From NCBI GenBank assembly GCA_015501585.1, contig JADNRY010000011.1, positions 682,001-746,000 on the forward strand: 64,000 nucleotides of DNA, in the 5' to 3' direction. The notes under the pieces were generated by a model. It was not told the origin of the DNA. It made no database searches and saw nothing but the letters and a program-made list of their open reading frames with translations. This document shows positions 23,910 to 34,549 of the stretch, piece after piece (position 1 is the first letter of the stretch; each line of letters opens with the position of its first letter). The position numbers and the translations under genes are program-made. The stretch comes from Rhodocollybia butyracea (lineage: Eukaryota > Basidiomycota > Agaricomycetes > Agaricales > Omphalotaceae).

Positions 23910-23925
23910 GTATCCCCCTCTTAGG
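23910..23925 (-). promoter_or_regulatory. Gypsy polypurine tract
   Basis: The minus strand reads CCTAAGAGGGGGATAC directly before the 3' LTR, the expected primer site for plus-strand DNA synthesis. It is almost identical to that of the non-autonomous element at 14791-14806. Confidence 0.8.
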
Positions 23926-24088
23926 CTTGAGCCTTCGAAAGCCTCTAAGTCCAGAGCCGAAGTCGGACCGATAGTATATCAGCCGAGAGTCAGGGTCACC
24001 GTGATGTGAGAAAGTCTAGAAGATTCTAAGACATCACCGAGATCTCCGCTTATCGTTCCTGTGATCCTATAGAGTCTAAGCGCCTGGG

Positions 24089-24097
24089 TATATAAGG
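24089..24097 (+). promoter_or_regulatory. TATA box upstream of the antisense ORF
   Basis: TATATAAGG lies about 53 bp upstream of the ATG at 24150 on the plus strand, the right spacing for a core promoter. It lies outside the LTR. Promoter activity is inferred from sequence only. Confidence 0.5.
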
Positions 24098-24149
24098 TCG
24101 TGCCAAAATCCAAAATTTCCCTAAGTACCCCATCAATTTTCTTATTAAC

Positions 24150-24566
24150 ATGACTTCTCGCTCCAACTCTCACGTATCCGACGACTCCGACGAGGAATTC
24201 AGGAAGGCCGAGGAAGCAGCAGCGGAAGCAAAAGCTTTACTCGAGAGGAAGGCAGCCGAGCGGGCGGCGAAAAAGGAGAAGAAGCGACAGGAGGAGGCCG
24301 CAGCAGCGGAAGCCGAGCGGCTCCGTTTATTCGTCGAAGAGCAGCAGAGGGAGGCGGAAAGGGCAGCGGCCGAGCTGGCAGCGAGGGAAGCCAGCGAAAA
24401 GGCTGAGTGAGAGAGGAAAGCCAAGGAGAAGCGGGCGGCCGAGACTCTCCGGGTGTACGAAATTGCCAAGTCGAAGGCAGCGTCGGCCGATGAAAAGGCG
24501 ACCAAGGAGAGAAGGATCCGGAGGAAGGCGGTGATGAAGATGGAGAGGGAGAGGAAGAGTAGGTAG
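24150..24566 (+). pseudogene. Antisense coiled-coil ORF inside the gypsy element (one TGA stop)
   Basis: This frame runs opposite to gag-pol, in the ~1-kb space between the pol stop and the 3' LTR. From the ATG at 24150 it encodes a highly charged Ala/Glu/Lys/Arg protein (for example AAERAAKKEKKRQEEAAAAE), predicted to form a long continuous helix or coiled coil. A TGA at 24408-24410 interrupts it; the same frame continues in the same style to TAG at 24564-24566, for 139 codons in all. Codons are GC-rich with consistent Glu/Lys/Arg use on both sides of the stop, which suggests the stop is a recent lesion. No family is recognised. Antisense extra ORFs are known in some plant Ty3/gypsy lineages (Ogre/Tat). 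Whether this one is translated is unknown. Confidence 0.5.
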
Positions 24567-24920
24567 AGAGCCGTCGGCCGAAGCCTCGGCCTGCGTAATA
24601 ATTTTTTGGACTTCGTAGTTTTTTTTTTTTGGATTTTTTGTTTTATCGTATGGAAAGTTGTCGGCCCGTAAGGGCATAAAAGTAATTGTATATAATATAG
24701 AAAAGCTTTGTTTTTTAAACTTGAGTGAAATGTAAGGATTAAAGTGAGTTTAAATGCGGCCGAAGCCGGAATCGGAAAAGTCGGAATGACTTTGAAAAGA
24801 AAATGATAAGGAAAAGGGTGATCGCTCAATTTGCTATCACAGCAATCGAACCCCTCCGATGTCCATTGTTGGACGCTTGGAAAAGTGATGTAAAAATCAA
24901 AATATAAGTACGCACAAGGA

Positions 24921-27900
24921 CTAAGTAGGTCCGGGTTTGCTCGGATACCAAAGATGGAATGCTGGAACTAGTTCATCGGCATGTAGCTCGTTGGCCGCAA
25001 TCCAAGCGAACTCGTCATCGGTTCCTTCGTAACCAGCCCATCGGATGTAGTATCATAGAGGACAACGTTTGTATCTTCGGTCGATCTTCGAGTCGAGGAT
25101 TTCCGCCACATTGTATTCTTCTTCACCATCAACTTCAATTGGTGGGGGAGGTGGCTGAATCCGATTTGGAATCGAGTTCGGAATCGAAGGTTCAAGTTGT
25201 GATACATGAAACACCGGATGGATTCGGCGAAGGTAGTCTGGGAGTTGGAGCTTATAGGAAAGGGAGCCGGAGCGCTCAAGGACCTTGAAAGGACCAAGAT
25301 ACTTTTCGGATGTGTTTTGCCAGGACAAAGACCTCGGATCCGATCGGAAATTCAGGATGAGGAATGCGTTTCCAATCGGCTTGTTCCTTGTAGCGTTTTT
25401 GTGCATTAAGTATCTCATCTCGGAGGAAGGAATGAAGCTCATCTAGATTGACCACAAAATCTTGTGCAAGATCGGACCGAATGTCGATCTCGGGACGAAC
25501 GGTGATGTTGGGATGATAGCCCTTGTTAGCAAAGAAGGGAGAGATGCCGGTTGAGGCGTTCGGAGCGTTATTGTAAGCGAACTCGGCAATAGCCAAGAGT
25601 TTAGCCCAATCGTCCTGCTGATAGGAACAGTAGATCCGGATGTATTGCTCCAGAGTCTGATTGACTCGTTCCATCTGTCCATCGGCCTCTGGATGATAAC
25701 CCGAAGTATAATGGAGTGTCATAGAGAGAGCTTCTCCAAGAGCTCGGAAAAATGCAGACACGAATTCGGAACCTCGATCTGATGTAACGTGCGAGGGAAC
25801 TCCGTGCTTAGAGAAAACATGCAAGACGAACAACTCGGCAAGTTGCTCGGAGGTGATAGTGTCGTAAGTAGGAATAAAAATGGCTTGCTTCGAAGCGCGA
25901 TCCACAATAACCAAGATGGCGGTATAGCCATCGGAGTCCGGAAGTTGTTTGATGAAATCCATAGAAATTGAATCCCAAGGTCGAGTCGGAACCGGAAGAG
26001 GTTTGAGTAGTCCGTACGGCCGATGTCGGCGAGACTTGTTTCGACCGCATACAGTGCAAGAAGAGACATAGTCCCTAACAAAGGTCCGAATCTTAGGCCA
26101 AGTGTATTGGCATCGGATAGCCTCTAGGGTCCGATTTTGACCGAAATGACCAGAGAGAGGATGATCATGAAAGTATCGTAAAACCTGAAGTCGCAGATCA
26201 GAATTGTCGGGCACAAATATCCGATCGTCTAATTGTAATAGACCATCAGAACCTAGTTTCCATCGGGAGGCGGTCGGAGCTTTTGCAAGCTCAAGACCTT
26301 GTACTGACTGAGGATCGAGCAAAAGGGAAGACCGAATGGACTGGTGAAGTGAGTTGATGTCCATAACTACGGAAGCTCGGAGAGCCGGTCCTTCAAGGAA
26401 GGTAGCTCGGAGCGACGCGGTCAATTGCTCATTAGTAAAGATAGGTCTGAAGTTATGTGGATTAACTTGCGCGTAGCTGTTATCCCCCTCTTTTGGGTAG
26501 ACGTCCCAACGTCTAGTGATGGAGTCTGGTTTCTCACCGAGCTTTCCGGGTCGGAACTGAATGATCATGTTGAAAGTGTGAAGGTATTCGGACCACCGAA
26601 CCTGTCGCCGAGTTAGTACTTTAGTAGTAGAGAAATACTCGAGGTTCTTGTGATCAGTAACAACATCGATCGGGTCTCCTGAACCCTCGAGGTAGTGCCG
26701 CCAGGCTTTAAAAGCCTCGAAAATGGCTAAGAGCTCCTTGTCGTGAGTATCGTAGTTGAGCTTGGCAGCTTGGAAGGTCCGAGAGAGGAAAGCGATTGGA
26801 TGGATTTCTCCATCTGAGAGTCGGATCGAGAGGATAGCCGCTAAGGCGTAGTCAGAAGCGTCGGTTTCCACGATAAGTGGACAATTTGGTTCCCAATGTG
26901 TGAGAATGGGTGCATGTGTGAAGGCATACTTGAGTTTTTCAAAGGAATCCTGACATGCCGACGACCAGAGCCATGCCACACCCTTCCGGGTAAGATGAGT
27001 CATCGGTACAACGATGTCGCTATAATTATAAATAAAACGTCGGTAGAAATTAGTGAAACCGAGAAAAGATTGGATGTCTTTGACTTTACGAGGAACCGGC
27101 CAGTCAACAATAGCTTTAACCTTATCTTCGGCCATGGTCAATCCTGCCGGAGAGAGAATGTAACCGAGATATTCGACCGTATCGACCGACCAGAAGCACT
27201 TCGCAGGATTGAGAAAAAGGCCGTTTGTACGGAGCCGCCGAAGGACTTCGCGGACGTGTTCCAAGTGCTGTTCTGGATTGTCGGAATAGATGAGGATGTC
27301 GTCCAGGTAAACTATGACGCAGACGTCGAGCATGTCCGAGAATATGTTGTTGATGAACCTTTGAAAAGCCGCGGGAGCGTTAGTCAAACCGAAGGGCATA
27401 ACTAACCATTCGTAGGAACCCCATCGGGTCCGAAAAGTGGTTTTCCATTTGTCGCCATCGGCAATTCGGATGAGATGATAGGCGTGGGCCAGGTCGAGTT
27501 TGGTGTAGATTTTAGCTTTTTTCGGAGCATCCAAAAGATCCGAGATTAGAGGCAGCGGGTAGCGATCCTTCTTGGTAATCTTGTTCAATCCTCGGAAGTC
27601 CACACAAAGCCAAAGTTTACCGTCCTTCTTCGGTACGAAGAGGACCGGAGCACCATGCGGAGAGGAAGAGGGTCGAATGACACCGGTAGCGAGTTGCTTA
27701 TCCAAGAAATCGCGAAGAGCCTGCTGCTCTGTTGGAGAGAGAGGGTAAAGGCGACCGAGCGGGGGCTCAGCACCTTCCACCAGATCAATTTTGAGATCAA
27801 AAGAACGATGTTCAGGAAGAACCTCGGACGCGACTTCATCGAAAACGTCGGCGAAGTCAAGGTAGTCTGCAGGGATCGGAAGTGCCTTGGAAGAGGCACT

Positions 27901-28773
27901 CCTGGCCGAAGGACCAGATGCTGCATAGTGTGCCGATACTTTGGGGTCAATGACCCGGAGAAGCGTCGGTTCCCTACCTGAATCTTGACAAGCCTTATGG
28001 AAGGCGCCGGCGCCGACTAGTGCGATATCAACTTCAGGAGTCTCTAAACACGAAGCCATTTGCGCAACCGAAGGGTAGGAATAGATTGGTTCGAAAGGAA
28101 ACCTGTCTGATAGAGGACGAGGTTGGCGAGAGCGAGTTTGAGTCGGCGGCGAAGGTGCCGGCCGAATCGGAATAGTAGGTGGTTTCGTGGAGGAAACCGG
28201 TGCTTTCGGTCCTAACGCGGATCTGAAAAGCGAAGACGTCTGAGCGGAAACAGGGTGCTCGGTGTTACGGAAAGTAATGGTTCTGGTGACCCAGTCAATC
28301 AACGGATTGTAGCGGGACAAGAAACTGTATCCTAAAACAGCTTTACAAGATGAGTCCAAAGAAGTGACATAAAATGCCAGAGGTAGCAGCTCGCCGGACA
28401 GAAACCGAACTTCCAAAGTCGCAACTTCGGAAATTGGTTTTGGAGAAAGAGAACCATTGAAGAGTCGGAGATTGATCGGCGGAATCGAAGAGGTTGGAAT
28501 AGAGTTTAAATTGACATAACGGGAATCAAGGAAACAATTGGTAGAACTGGAGTCTACGAGAGTAATAAACTTTAAAAGAGCGGAAGATTCATCGGAATCT
28601 TTGGGAAGAGGGAATTCAGTAGATAAAGAAATTGTAAGTGATCGTTCATAATCGGAAAGAGCGGACGCATTGAGATAGACTTCCCCAGAGGCACGAACCT
28701 GATCAACGCAGCTCCCGTTTCGTACCGGGGTCCGGGAGCTGCGGACTATTTTTCCGAACCGGTATCGGTCGGA
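24921..28773 (-). pseudogene. pol: Gypsy pol: protease, RT, RNase H, integrase, chromodomain (frame-broken)
   Basis: The frame opens at 28773, overlapping the gag end by 25 nt, and is in the -1 frame relative to gag. In order it shows a retropepsin-like region with LVDSSSTNCFLD (the usual D-S/T-G written DSS), an RT with LWLCVDFRGLNKI, MPFGLTNAPAAFQ and the catalytic YLDD (near 27305), and an RNase H with VETDASDYALAAIL. The integrase has an HHCC zinc finger (SGHFGQ...CTVCGRNK) and a D,D,E core (SMDFI, TSDRGSEF, YHPEADGQMERV). The first frame ends at 25276 after VFVLAKHIR. GPY/F (KYLGPFKVLERSGSLSYKL) and the chromodomain continue in another frame, consistent with a small deletion near 25300. 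A TGA at 25053-25055 interrupts the chromodomain before YYIRWAGYEG. The natural stop is at 24921. Confidence 0.9.
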
Positions 28774-30526
28774 TTAGTCGCAGATTCCTCGGTCGAAGTG
28801 GCCCGGGCACGAGAATCCCCTGACCTCTTCTTATCACAATTCTCTGCTTTATGCTTTCCACCACAAATCATGCACAGGCCTCCCTTCTTTCGGCGTTCCA
28901 CTTCGGAAGGCTTAAGTCGTCCGTCGGCGCCGAGAAGGTTGGCGTAAGGTTTCGGTGCAGAGCTGACTGAAGATCCAGACTTGTTGAAACCGGAACCTGA
29001 AGGGCCCGATTTGTTGTTGTTGTTCCAAGGCTTTTTCGGTTGCTGTCCGGAGCCTTGGGAAGAGTTGTTTGGTTTGTTAAAACCGGAATTCTGCGAAGGA
29101 TTATTTTGAGAGGAAGAGTTCGGAGAACCCTTTTTTGTCAGAGAGGAAGTTTTACCGCCGGAGCCACCTCCGGAAGACCTTGCGACCTCTCTTTTATGTT
29201 CCTCTTCGCGCCGCCAGTGCCGATTATCAATCTCAAGCACTTTGGCGCGGTATGCCGAAAGCGTTGCCGGTGTTGGACCATGAACCATCTCGTCCTTGAT
29301 CCTAGTCGCCAAACCACGCTGATAAGCCCACTTAAGGGCGATGTCGTCCCATCCTGTCATTGCCGCCAAGGTATTGAATCGGGTGTTATACTTCCGAACC
29401 TGTTCATTCTCCTTCATCCGAATATTACCGAGTTTGTCCTCGGCTTCACCCTGGGCGTCAAAAAGACCGAAATGGTCTTGAAGTTCCTTCATGAGTGCCG
29501 AAAAGGAGTTCATCCATGCCGGGGGGTTTATCAGGTTCGGATCCAGGATGTCCGGTACGAACCATTCCCGAGCGGATCCGCTAAGGAAGGAAAGAGCATA
29601 CATGACCTTTTTCTGGTCAGTGAAGTATGATGGGCGGTCAATAAAGACTAAGGAAAGGGAAACGAGAAACTCCTTGAGTTTCCGAGGTTCAGAGCCGTTG
29701 AAAACATCGGGCTCCTTGACTTTGGCTTTGCCTTCCGATGGTTCGGTTGACTTGCCACTGAGGAGGGTCAACGCATTTGCGATGGAATCAATAGATCCTC
29801 CGAATTTGTCCATTAGTTCCAATACTGCACCGGCATCAGGCTGGCCGCGAGCATTGAGAAATCTACCTCCGCGGCGGGGACCGCCGGGGGATCACCACCA
29901 CCACCATTACCTGGGGGAGGGGGCGGAGGAGGACCACCACCACCACCACCACCATTACCTGGGTCGTCCGGAGATCCAGGGGGTCCAGGAGGATCAGGGG
30001 CAGCATCCCCATCATCACCATCAGGGTTGTTAGGAGGGTCATCGGGAGGATTGTCCGGAGGATTATTGTCCGGATTCTCACCTTCATCTGCAAATTCTCC
30101 TTCTCCTGTGTCCTCTGGTTGTTTGACAATCGGAGGCCGGTCGTCACCCGTAGTGGTACGAGATTGGTTCGAGAAGAGAGCTCCTTGGAGCTGTTCGGCA
30201 AAGGAAGGGGAAGGTGCCGAAGCAATCCTTCCGCGACGAGGAGTAAGGACTAGTGCAGTACCACTAGCACTGGGAATTTCCTTAATATCGTATTGGTCGA
30301 CATTGATGTTACCTAGAACTGCCTCAGTAGAGACAGAAGTGTTCGGAACAGCTGTTGCGGGTCCGAAGCCACCCGAGCCACGTCGGCGAGGGTTTCCGGC
30401 CGCAGAAATAGAATCATTGTAAGGCAAAAATGACTGAGCATTAGCCAGAAAGGGATTAGGAGTCTCGGTCGGCTGGATCCGAGTCTCAGAGACTGTCCGA
30501 ATTCTAGGAGGTTTTCTTGGAGGCAT
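28746..30526 (-). CDS. gag: Gypsy gag (two overlapping frames)
   Basis: The ATG at 30526 starts a 237-codon frame ending at 29813 with a Pro/Asp/Gly-rich middle. The classical gag part is in a second frame, open from about 29925, with ATG at 29822 and stop at 28746. It holds a retrotransposon gag domain (KEFLVSLSLVFIDR, YALSFLSGSAREWFVP, RKYNTRFNTLAAMTGWDD), a Gly/Ser/Asn-rich linker, and the nucleocapsid knuckle CMICGGKHKAENC. Joining the two requires a -1 (or +2) shift within the overlap; it may be a single-base lesion, a sequencing error in the GC-rich tract, or a real frameshift. Gag assembles the virus-like particle and binds element RNA. Confidence 0.85.
28749..28755 (-). promoter_or_regulatory. 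Candidate -1 frameshift site at the gag-pol junction
   Basis: The minus strand reads GGAAAAA directly followed by the gag stop TAG (28746-28748). The pol frame is -1 and is open only from a TAA at 28774-28776, so any shift must occur within 25 nt, and this A-run is the only slippery-looking sequence there. The P-site pairing after the slip would be imperfect. Not tested. Confidence 0.45.
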
Positions 30527-30587
30527 TTGTTTTTTAAAAAAACAGTTTTGTCAGATACAGCGTTAACGAGTACAAGTTTAAATATAC

Positions 30588-31227
30588 TGTTAAGATCGTG
30601 CAAGACCAAAGGGAACCGATCGGTATCCGAAAGGTATGTATTGACGAAGTAGGTCTCGGACTGATATCGGAGATCGAAGAAGAAGTGGGACGTGCGGTAT
30701 AGCTATTAGCTAGACCCTCGTCACGCCGAATAGTCCCAAGATGAAGTTCAGGAGACAAAGATAGATTCGGCCGATGTAACGGCCGACGAGTAAGACGAGA
30801 GAAGGATAGACTAGGGCGGAACTTAGTCGGACAGAAGGTCTGGTTTATCCAAGTTGATATTTAAACTGAGGACTACTGTACAAGGTTGTACTACTTATAT
30901 ACTAAGAGTCCGGGGCTTCCGGATCGGTAGAAGACAATAGTCGGAAACGTATACGGAAGACCGAAGTAAGTAATACAATCATAAGACAATAATACTCAAT
31001 AAATCGGAAAGGGAATATAATCGAAAGATAATAAGAACCAATTAGAAAGTAATCCGAAAGGTCCGATGGCGGTACGTCATCGGATGAAGATAACAGATAA
31101 GATAGGAAGATAACGAAAAGAGATAAGATGACGGAAATAGACGGGATGGAATCGGAATGATGCTGGGATGATAGTAGGGATGATCCGGTGATGATCTGAG
31201 GGATGCCGATGCGGCATGGTCGTAACA
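30588..31227 (-). repeat. Gypsy 5' LTR, 640 bp
   Basis: Partner of 23270-23909. The minus-strand gag ATG lies 62 bp downstream. A GTATATAAG box on the minus strand near 30905 could drive element transcription. Confidence 0.95.
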
Positions 31228-32281
31228 ATGTCCACGAGTCTGGATCCAAGTATACTTGGATCTGGAGCACAAGTACTTGCGGCCTAAAAGGCCTGACTTG
31301 TGACCCATGGCTGACTCGTGGGAAATGGGTCACTGACTCGCAAGTATTAGAGCATATTTGCACAGGGTGTTTTTTTGTAGATGATTGCCGAAATAGTGAC
31401 GAGATGAAACACGTGACTCCAGAGGACTAACATCTGACAGGGAGCTACAATTTTCCTTTTCTAGAGATACCTGGCCATTTGTTTCACTGTCCGATGGAGC
31501 ATGGTGTGCTGGATTTTCCTTTTTTGGAAATATCTAACTGTCTGAAAGAGTGTGGTGGTCCTGGACTTTCCTTTTTTGGAAATATCTGATGAACTCAGAT
31601 GTCTTCAGATCTTCCTTTTTTGGGAATACCTGGCCATCATGATTATTTTCATTATTTGTGAGCTAGTGCTTCAAGCACATGATCAACGAGATACTGGTGA
31701 GATGAAACCTGCTGCAAATACACTCTATTACTTGCAAGTCTTGCAGGTACTTGTGATTCATCTAATAAACAAGTGTTACAGAAGTATTTACCATTACTTA
31801 CTTGCATAAATTGATTGTACAGTATATAATACTAACAAAACCATGTACTTAACTTGTTTACAACAATTTCATACTATGTTATGAAGTAAATATGTACTCA
31901 TATCTAAGTTTTGAGTTGTAGACAGCTCACGGCGTTTAGGCGCTTAAATTGGCGCCTAAACGCCGTGAGCTGTCTACAACCTAATATCTGTGTGCCAGCA
32001 CTCAACAGCTTATATAGTAGTAAGTATGATATTATTGACCAATGTACTAAGTTGTAATTATTACTCAAGTTGCACTGAAAATACATGTATACTATGCCTT
32101 GCACAAGTCACAAGTACTTGCAAGTACTTGCAAAGTCTCAGAAACCTTGACTTGTGACCTGTTGGTGACCTGTGGGAAATGGGTCTTGGGATCCACGAGT
32201 CACATACTTGTGAGTTTTCCCACAGATCTTACCTGCGAGTACTTGTTGAGACTTGGACTTATGGACATCTCTACCTGAGGC

Positions 32282-32678
32282 TGGTCCTTCCATTCTGAAG
32301 TCCTCTCCTCTGAAACGCATCTCCACAGACCCCACAGTGTCTGACACATGCCACTCCTGCTGAGAATCCTGACAAGGTCAGGAGAGTAATGTGCAACAAC
32401 ACTTGGTTGTTGAAAGCCATTGTAGACACCAAGGGAAAGAGTAAAACAACAAATTCGTTCCTTACTATCAATTACTTAAAAACTCATTTCTCTCTTCCAA
32501 ATTCACCTGCATTTTCATTAACCATGTTGAACACCGAGCTACCTTAGGCCCCATGAAAATAGACCTCAACCTCTTTTGGAAGTTCAGACAAATTTTGGAA
32601 ATTTTTTGCAAACACTCACTTGTTAAGGTAAGATCAACTCAGTTGTGTAGAAAGCAACTGTATTATATACCTGTTATA
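32282..32678. other. Spacer, with a direct repeat flanking the next MITE
   Basis: No gene seen. TAAGGTAAGATCAACT and CAGTTGTGTAGAAAGCAACTG both occur here (about 32633-32660) and again at 33759-33845 on the far side of the MITE. Confidence 0.4.
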
Positions 32679-33753
32679 GCCCTTTTCATAATTGTGCGGA
32701 AAACGTGAATTTTTTTTTCTGTGCACACCTATTTCCTTCTCACACAATTCGCCTTCTTCTTGACCACAACAATCGCTGTGATATGCCCATCAAGAACCAA
32801 AACATGGCAAGAAACCTTTTCCATCACGTCTACGGTCCTCTGATTAGTCCTGTGACCTCTCGAGGCTGTTTGACGTGCTTGCATTCGCTATAGACTGCTG
32901 TTGATGCTGCTGCTATGCACTGAAATTTGAACTATTCTAGGAGGTTTGATGAGTCGTGACGACTTGTTTGTGCATTTATTATCATCAAACATTGAAATAA
33001 AGCTAGCTTGAGAGATCTCAGGCAATGGATCACCCTGTGCGTGTATTATGGTTCAGTGATGTCTTTGCTCTGATAAACATCCTCACTAGATGTCGTGAAT
33101 TGCAATTGCTTGGGCTCTACTATTCTTTGTTTTTCTCCCTCTGTGAATGCTTCCCAACTGTTCGCTCTCAACCATGGCTTTGTTCAACACCTTGACAAAG
33201 AGCGCATGTACTCGTTATCCCTATTCTTCAAAACTCTGTATCCCATAACCATCAGATTCAGCTTACTTTCTTCCATACAACAATCATCCTACCTTCACTA
33301 CATATGTTACTACTGTTACAATGATCAATATCTATATGAATGAAGCCCTTGGCATTGTTGCTCTCACTCGGTGCGTGCAGATCCAATTACTGTCTGTTTT
33401 TTATCCATTTGACTTTAAACTTCGCTGTTATTGTTGATGTGCTATTCGTACATGGTATTTGATGTTTTAAGCTAATAGATGCAGCGAGGCCCATCCACGA
33501 GAATAAATGAAGTCGTTGTCCAAATGTTCACTTCACACTATGTTCTGACACAATTTTGAAACATCTTTTTTTGGGGCTCACCAAAGCTCTTCAAAAGTTC
33601 AAGTATCACTTATTTACATCCAATCAAGCTACTGTTCAATTTCTAAGGAGATTAGCTGAGATTTGAGCTTAGCGTACAAGTGCACAATCAGTCACTGTAA
33701 TATAAGTGCTCATAAAAAAAATTTCATGTTTTCCGCACGATTATGAAAAGGGC
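32679..33753. mobile_element. MITE-like element with 34-bp terminal inverted repeats
   Basis: The left end starts GCCCTTTTCATAATTGTGCG and the reverse complement of the right end starts GCCCTTTTCATAATCGTGCG. The repeats continue for about 34 bp with two or three mismatches, two of them at CpG. The element is 1,075 bp with no coding capacity. No clean target duplication was found, so the superfamily is unassigned. Confidence 0.6.
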
Positions 33754-34549
33754 AATAAGGTAAGATCAACTGTAAGTATGTCAGTAAGTAGATAAATAAA
33801 TATACGGAAACGATCTCACCTCAGTTGTGTAGAAAGCAACTGAGGGAGTCATATACGCCGTCTCTATGTGACCTAAATACGAGCTGTACAGTATAAAGTA
33901 AGCACGGCGTATACGGAATAGGGATGGCCAAAGCTGCCTGTATGAGTCCCGATATGTACATACGGAGTAAACTCCAACATCACTCAGTTTTCAGACATTT
34001 TGAGCAGTCTGGGGACAATCAGTCTTTTGATCTTTCGGATAAAATGCAGGCAAAAGTTGGGCCAAAGTCACTTGATTAAAAGTTGGAGGATATTGGGTTA
34101 ACAAATTTCAGAAGTAAAACCGCTCGCTTATGGTATTCAAGAGCCCCATAAGGTGCAAATAAGCTCAATATACCAAAAAAACATCAAAATCTGAGGTCAA
34201 ACGGGCGCTAAAGTGGCCCGTCGCCCACTCGGATTTCAGACATTTTTGTGTCTGGTAGAGCAAATTTGGCTTGGACATTTTTGCCCATAACCAAAATTTT
34301 TGGTTCATGGATCACTGCCGTGGAGGCTTATGTCGGCTCATGCCAAATTCGGACATGCCGGCGCACATGACCTACCGGCCTGATAATTTGTTCTCACGTC
34401 TTACTTGTTCCTCATACTTCCCTCTTTTGAGCTTGTTTTGAGCTCATTTTTAACAAATTTATCATGCTAAGAACCCCAAAGCCCTGATAATACACTATAT
34501 TACTGATTTCTGAGCTCTACAACCACAAGCTATGCAGTGAAGCAACATG
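33754..34549. other. Spacer with no recognised gene
   Basis: Contains the second copy of the direct repeat noted at 32,633 and a 10-bp inverted repeat TATACGCCGT/ACGGCGTATA (about 33852 and 33906). No RNA gene or frame recognised. Confidence 0.4.

Larger units (their letters stand above)
23270..31227 (-). mobile_element. Ty3/gypsy chromovirus-type LTR retrotransposon, 7,958 bp
   Basis: Two 640-bp LTRs (23270-23909 and 30588-31227) enclose gag and pol on the minus strand. The target duplication is ATGTC (23265-23269, 31228-31232) and lies inside the TIR of a MITE. Gene order gag, protease, RT, RNase H, integrase, GPY/F, chromodomain identifies a chromovirus. The polypurine tract sits next to the 23270-23909 LTR, confirming minus orientation. 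LTRs differ at only about 7 of 640 positions, so insertion is recent. Pol has a frame break and one stop, so this copy is probably not autonomous now. An extra antisense ORF lies between pol and the 3' LTR. Confidence 0.95.
23260..32273. mobile_element. hAT-like MITE, family A copy 2, split by a gypsy element
   Basis: The left TIR starts TAGAGATGTC at 23260 and resumes as CACGAGTCTGG after the gypsy insertion. The right end at 32273 reads GGACATCTCTA. Flanking 8-bp duplications are CCTGGGGC (23252-23259) and CCTGAGGC (32274-32281), with one mismatch. Without the gypsy element the MITE is about 1.05 kb, close to copy 1. It contains a perfect 29-bp-arm palindrome (31915-31980) and a near-perfect subterminal palindrome (31240-31265). 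Confidence 0.8.

Noticed and set aside
24170..24829. 219-codon minus-strand frame rich in Ala/Ser/Phe
   Set aside because: Mirror of the antisense coiled-coil frame; its composition is explained by the complementary charged codons.
26896..27981. Plus-strand frames opposite pol (169 and 108 codons)
   Set aside because: Antisense shadows of the RT region with no domain or promoter, unlike the 24150 frame.
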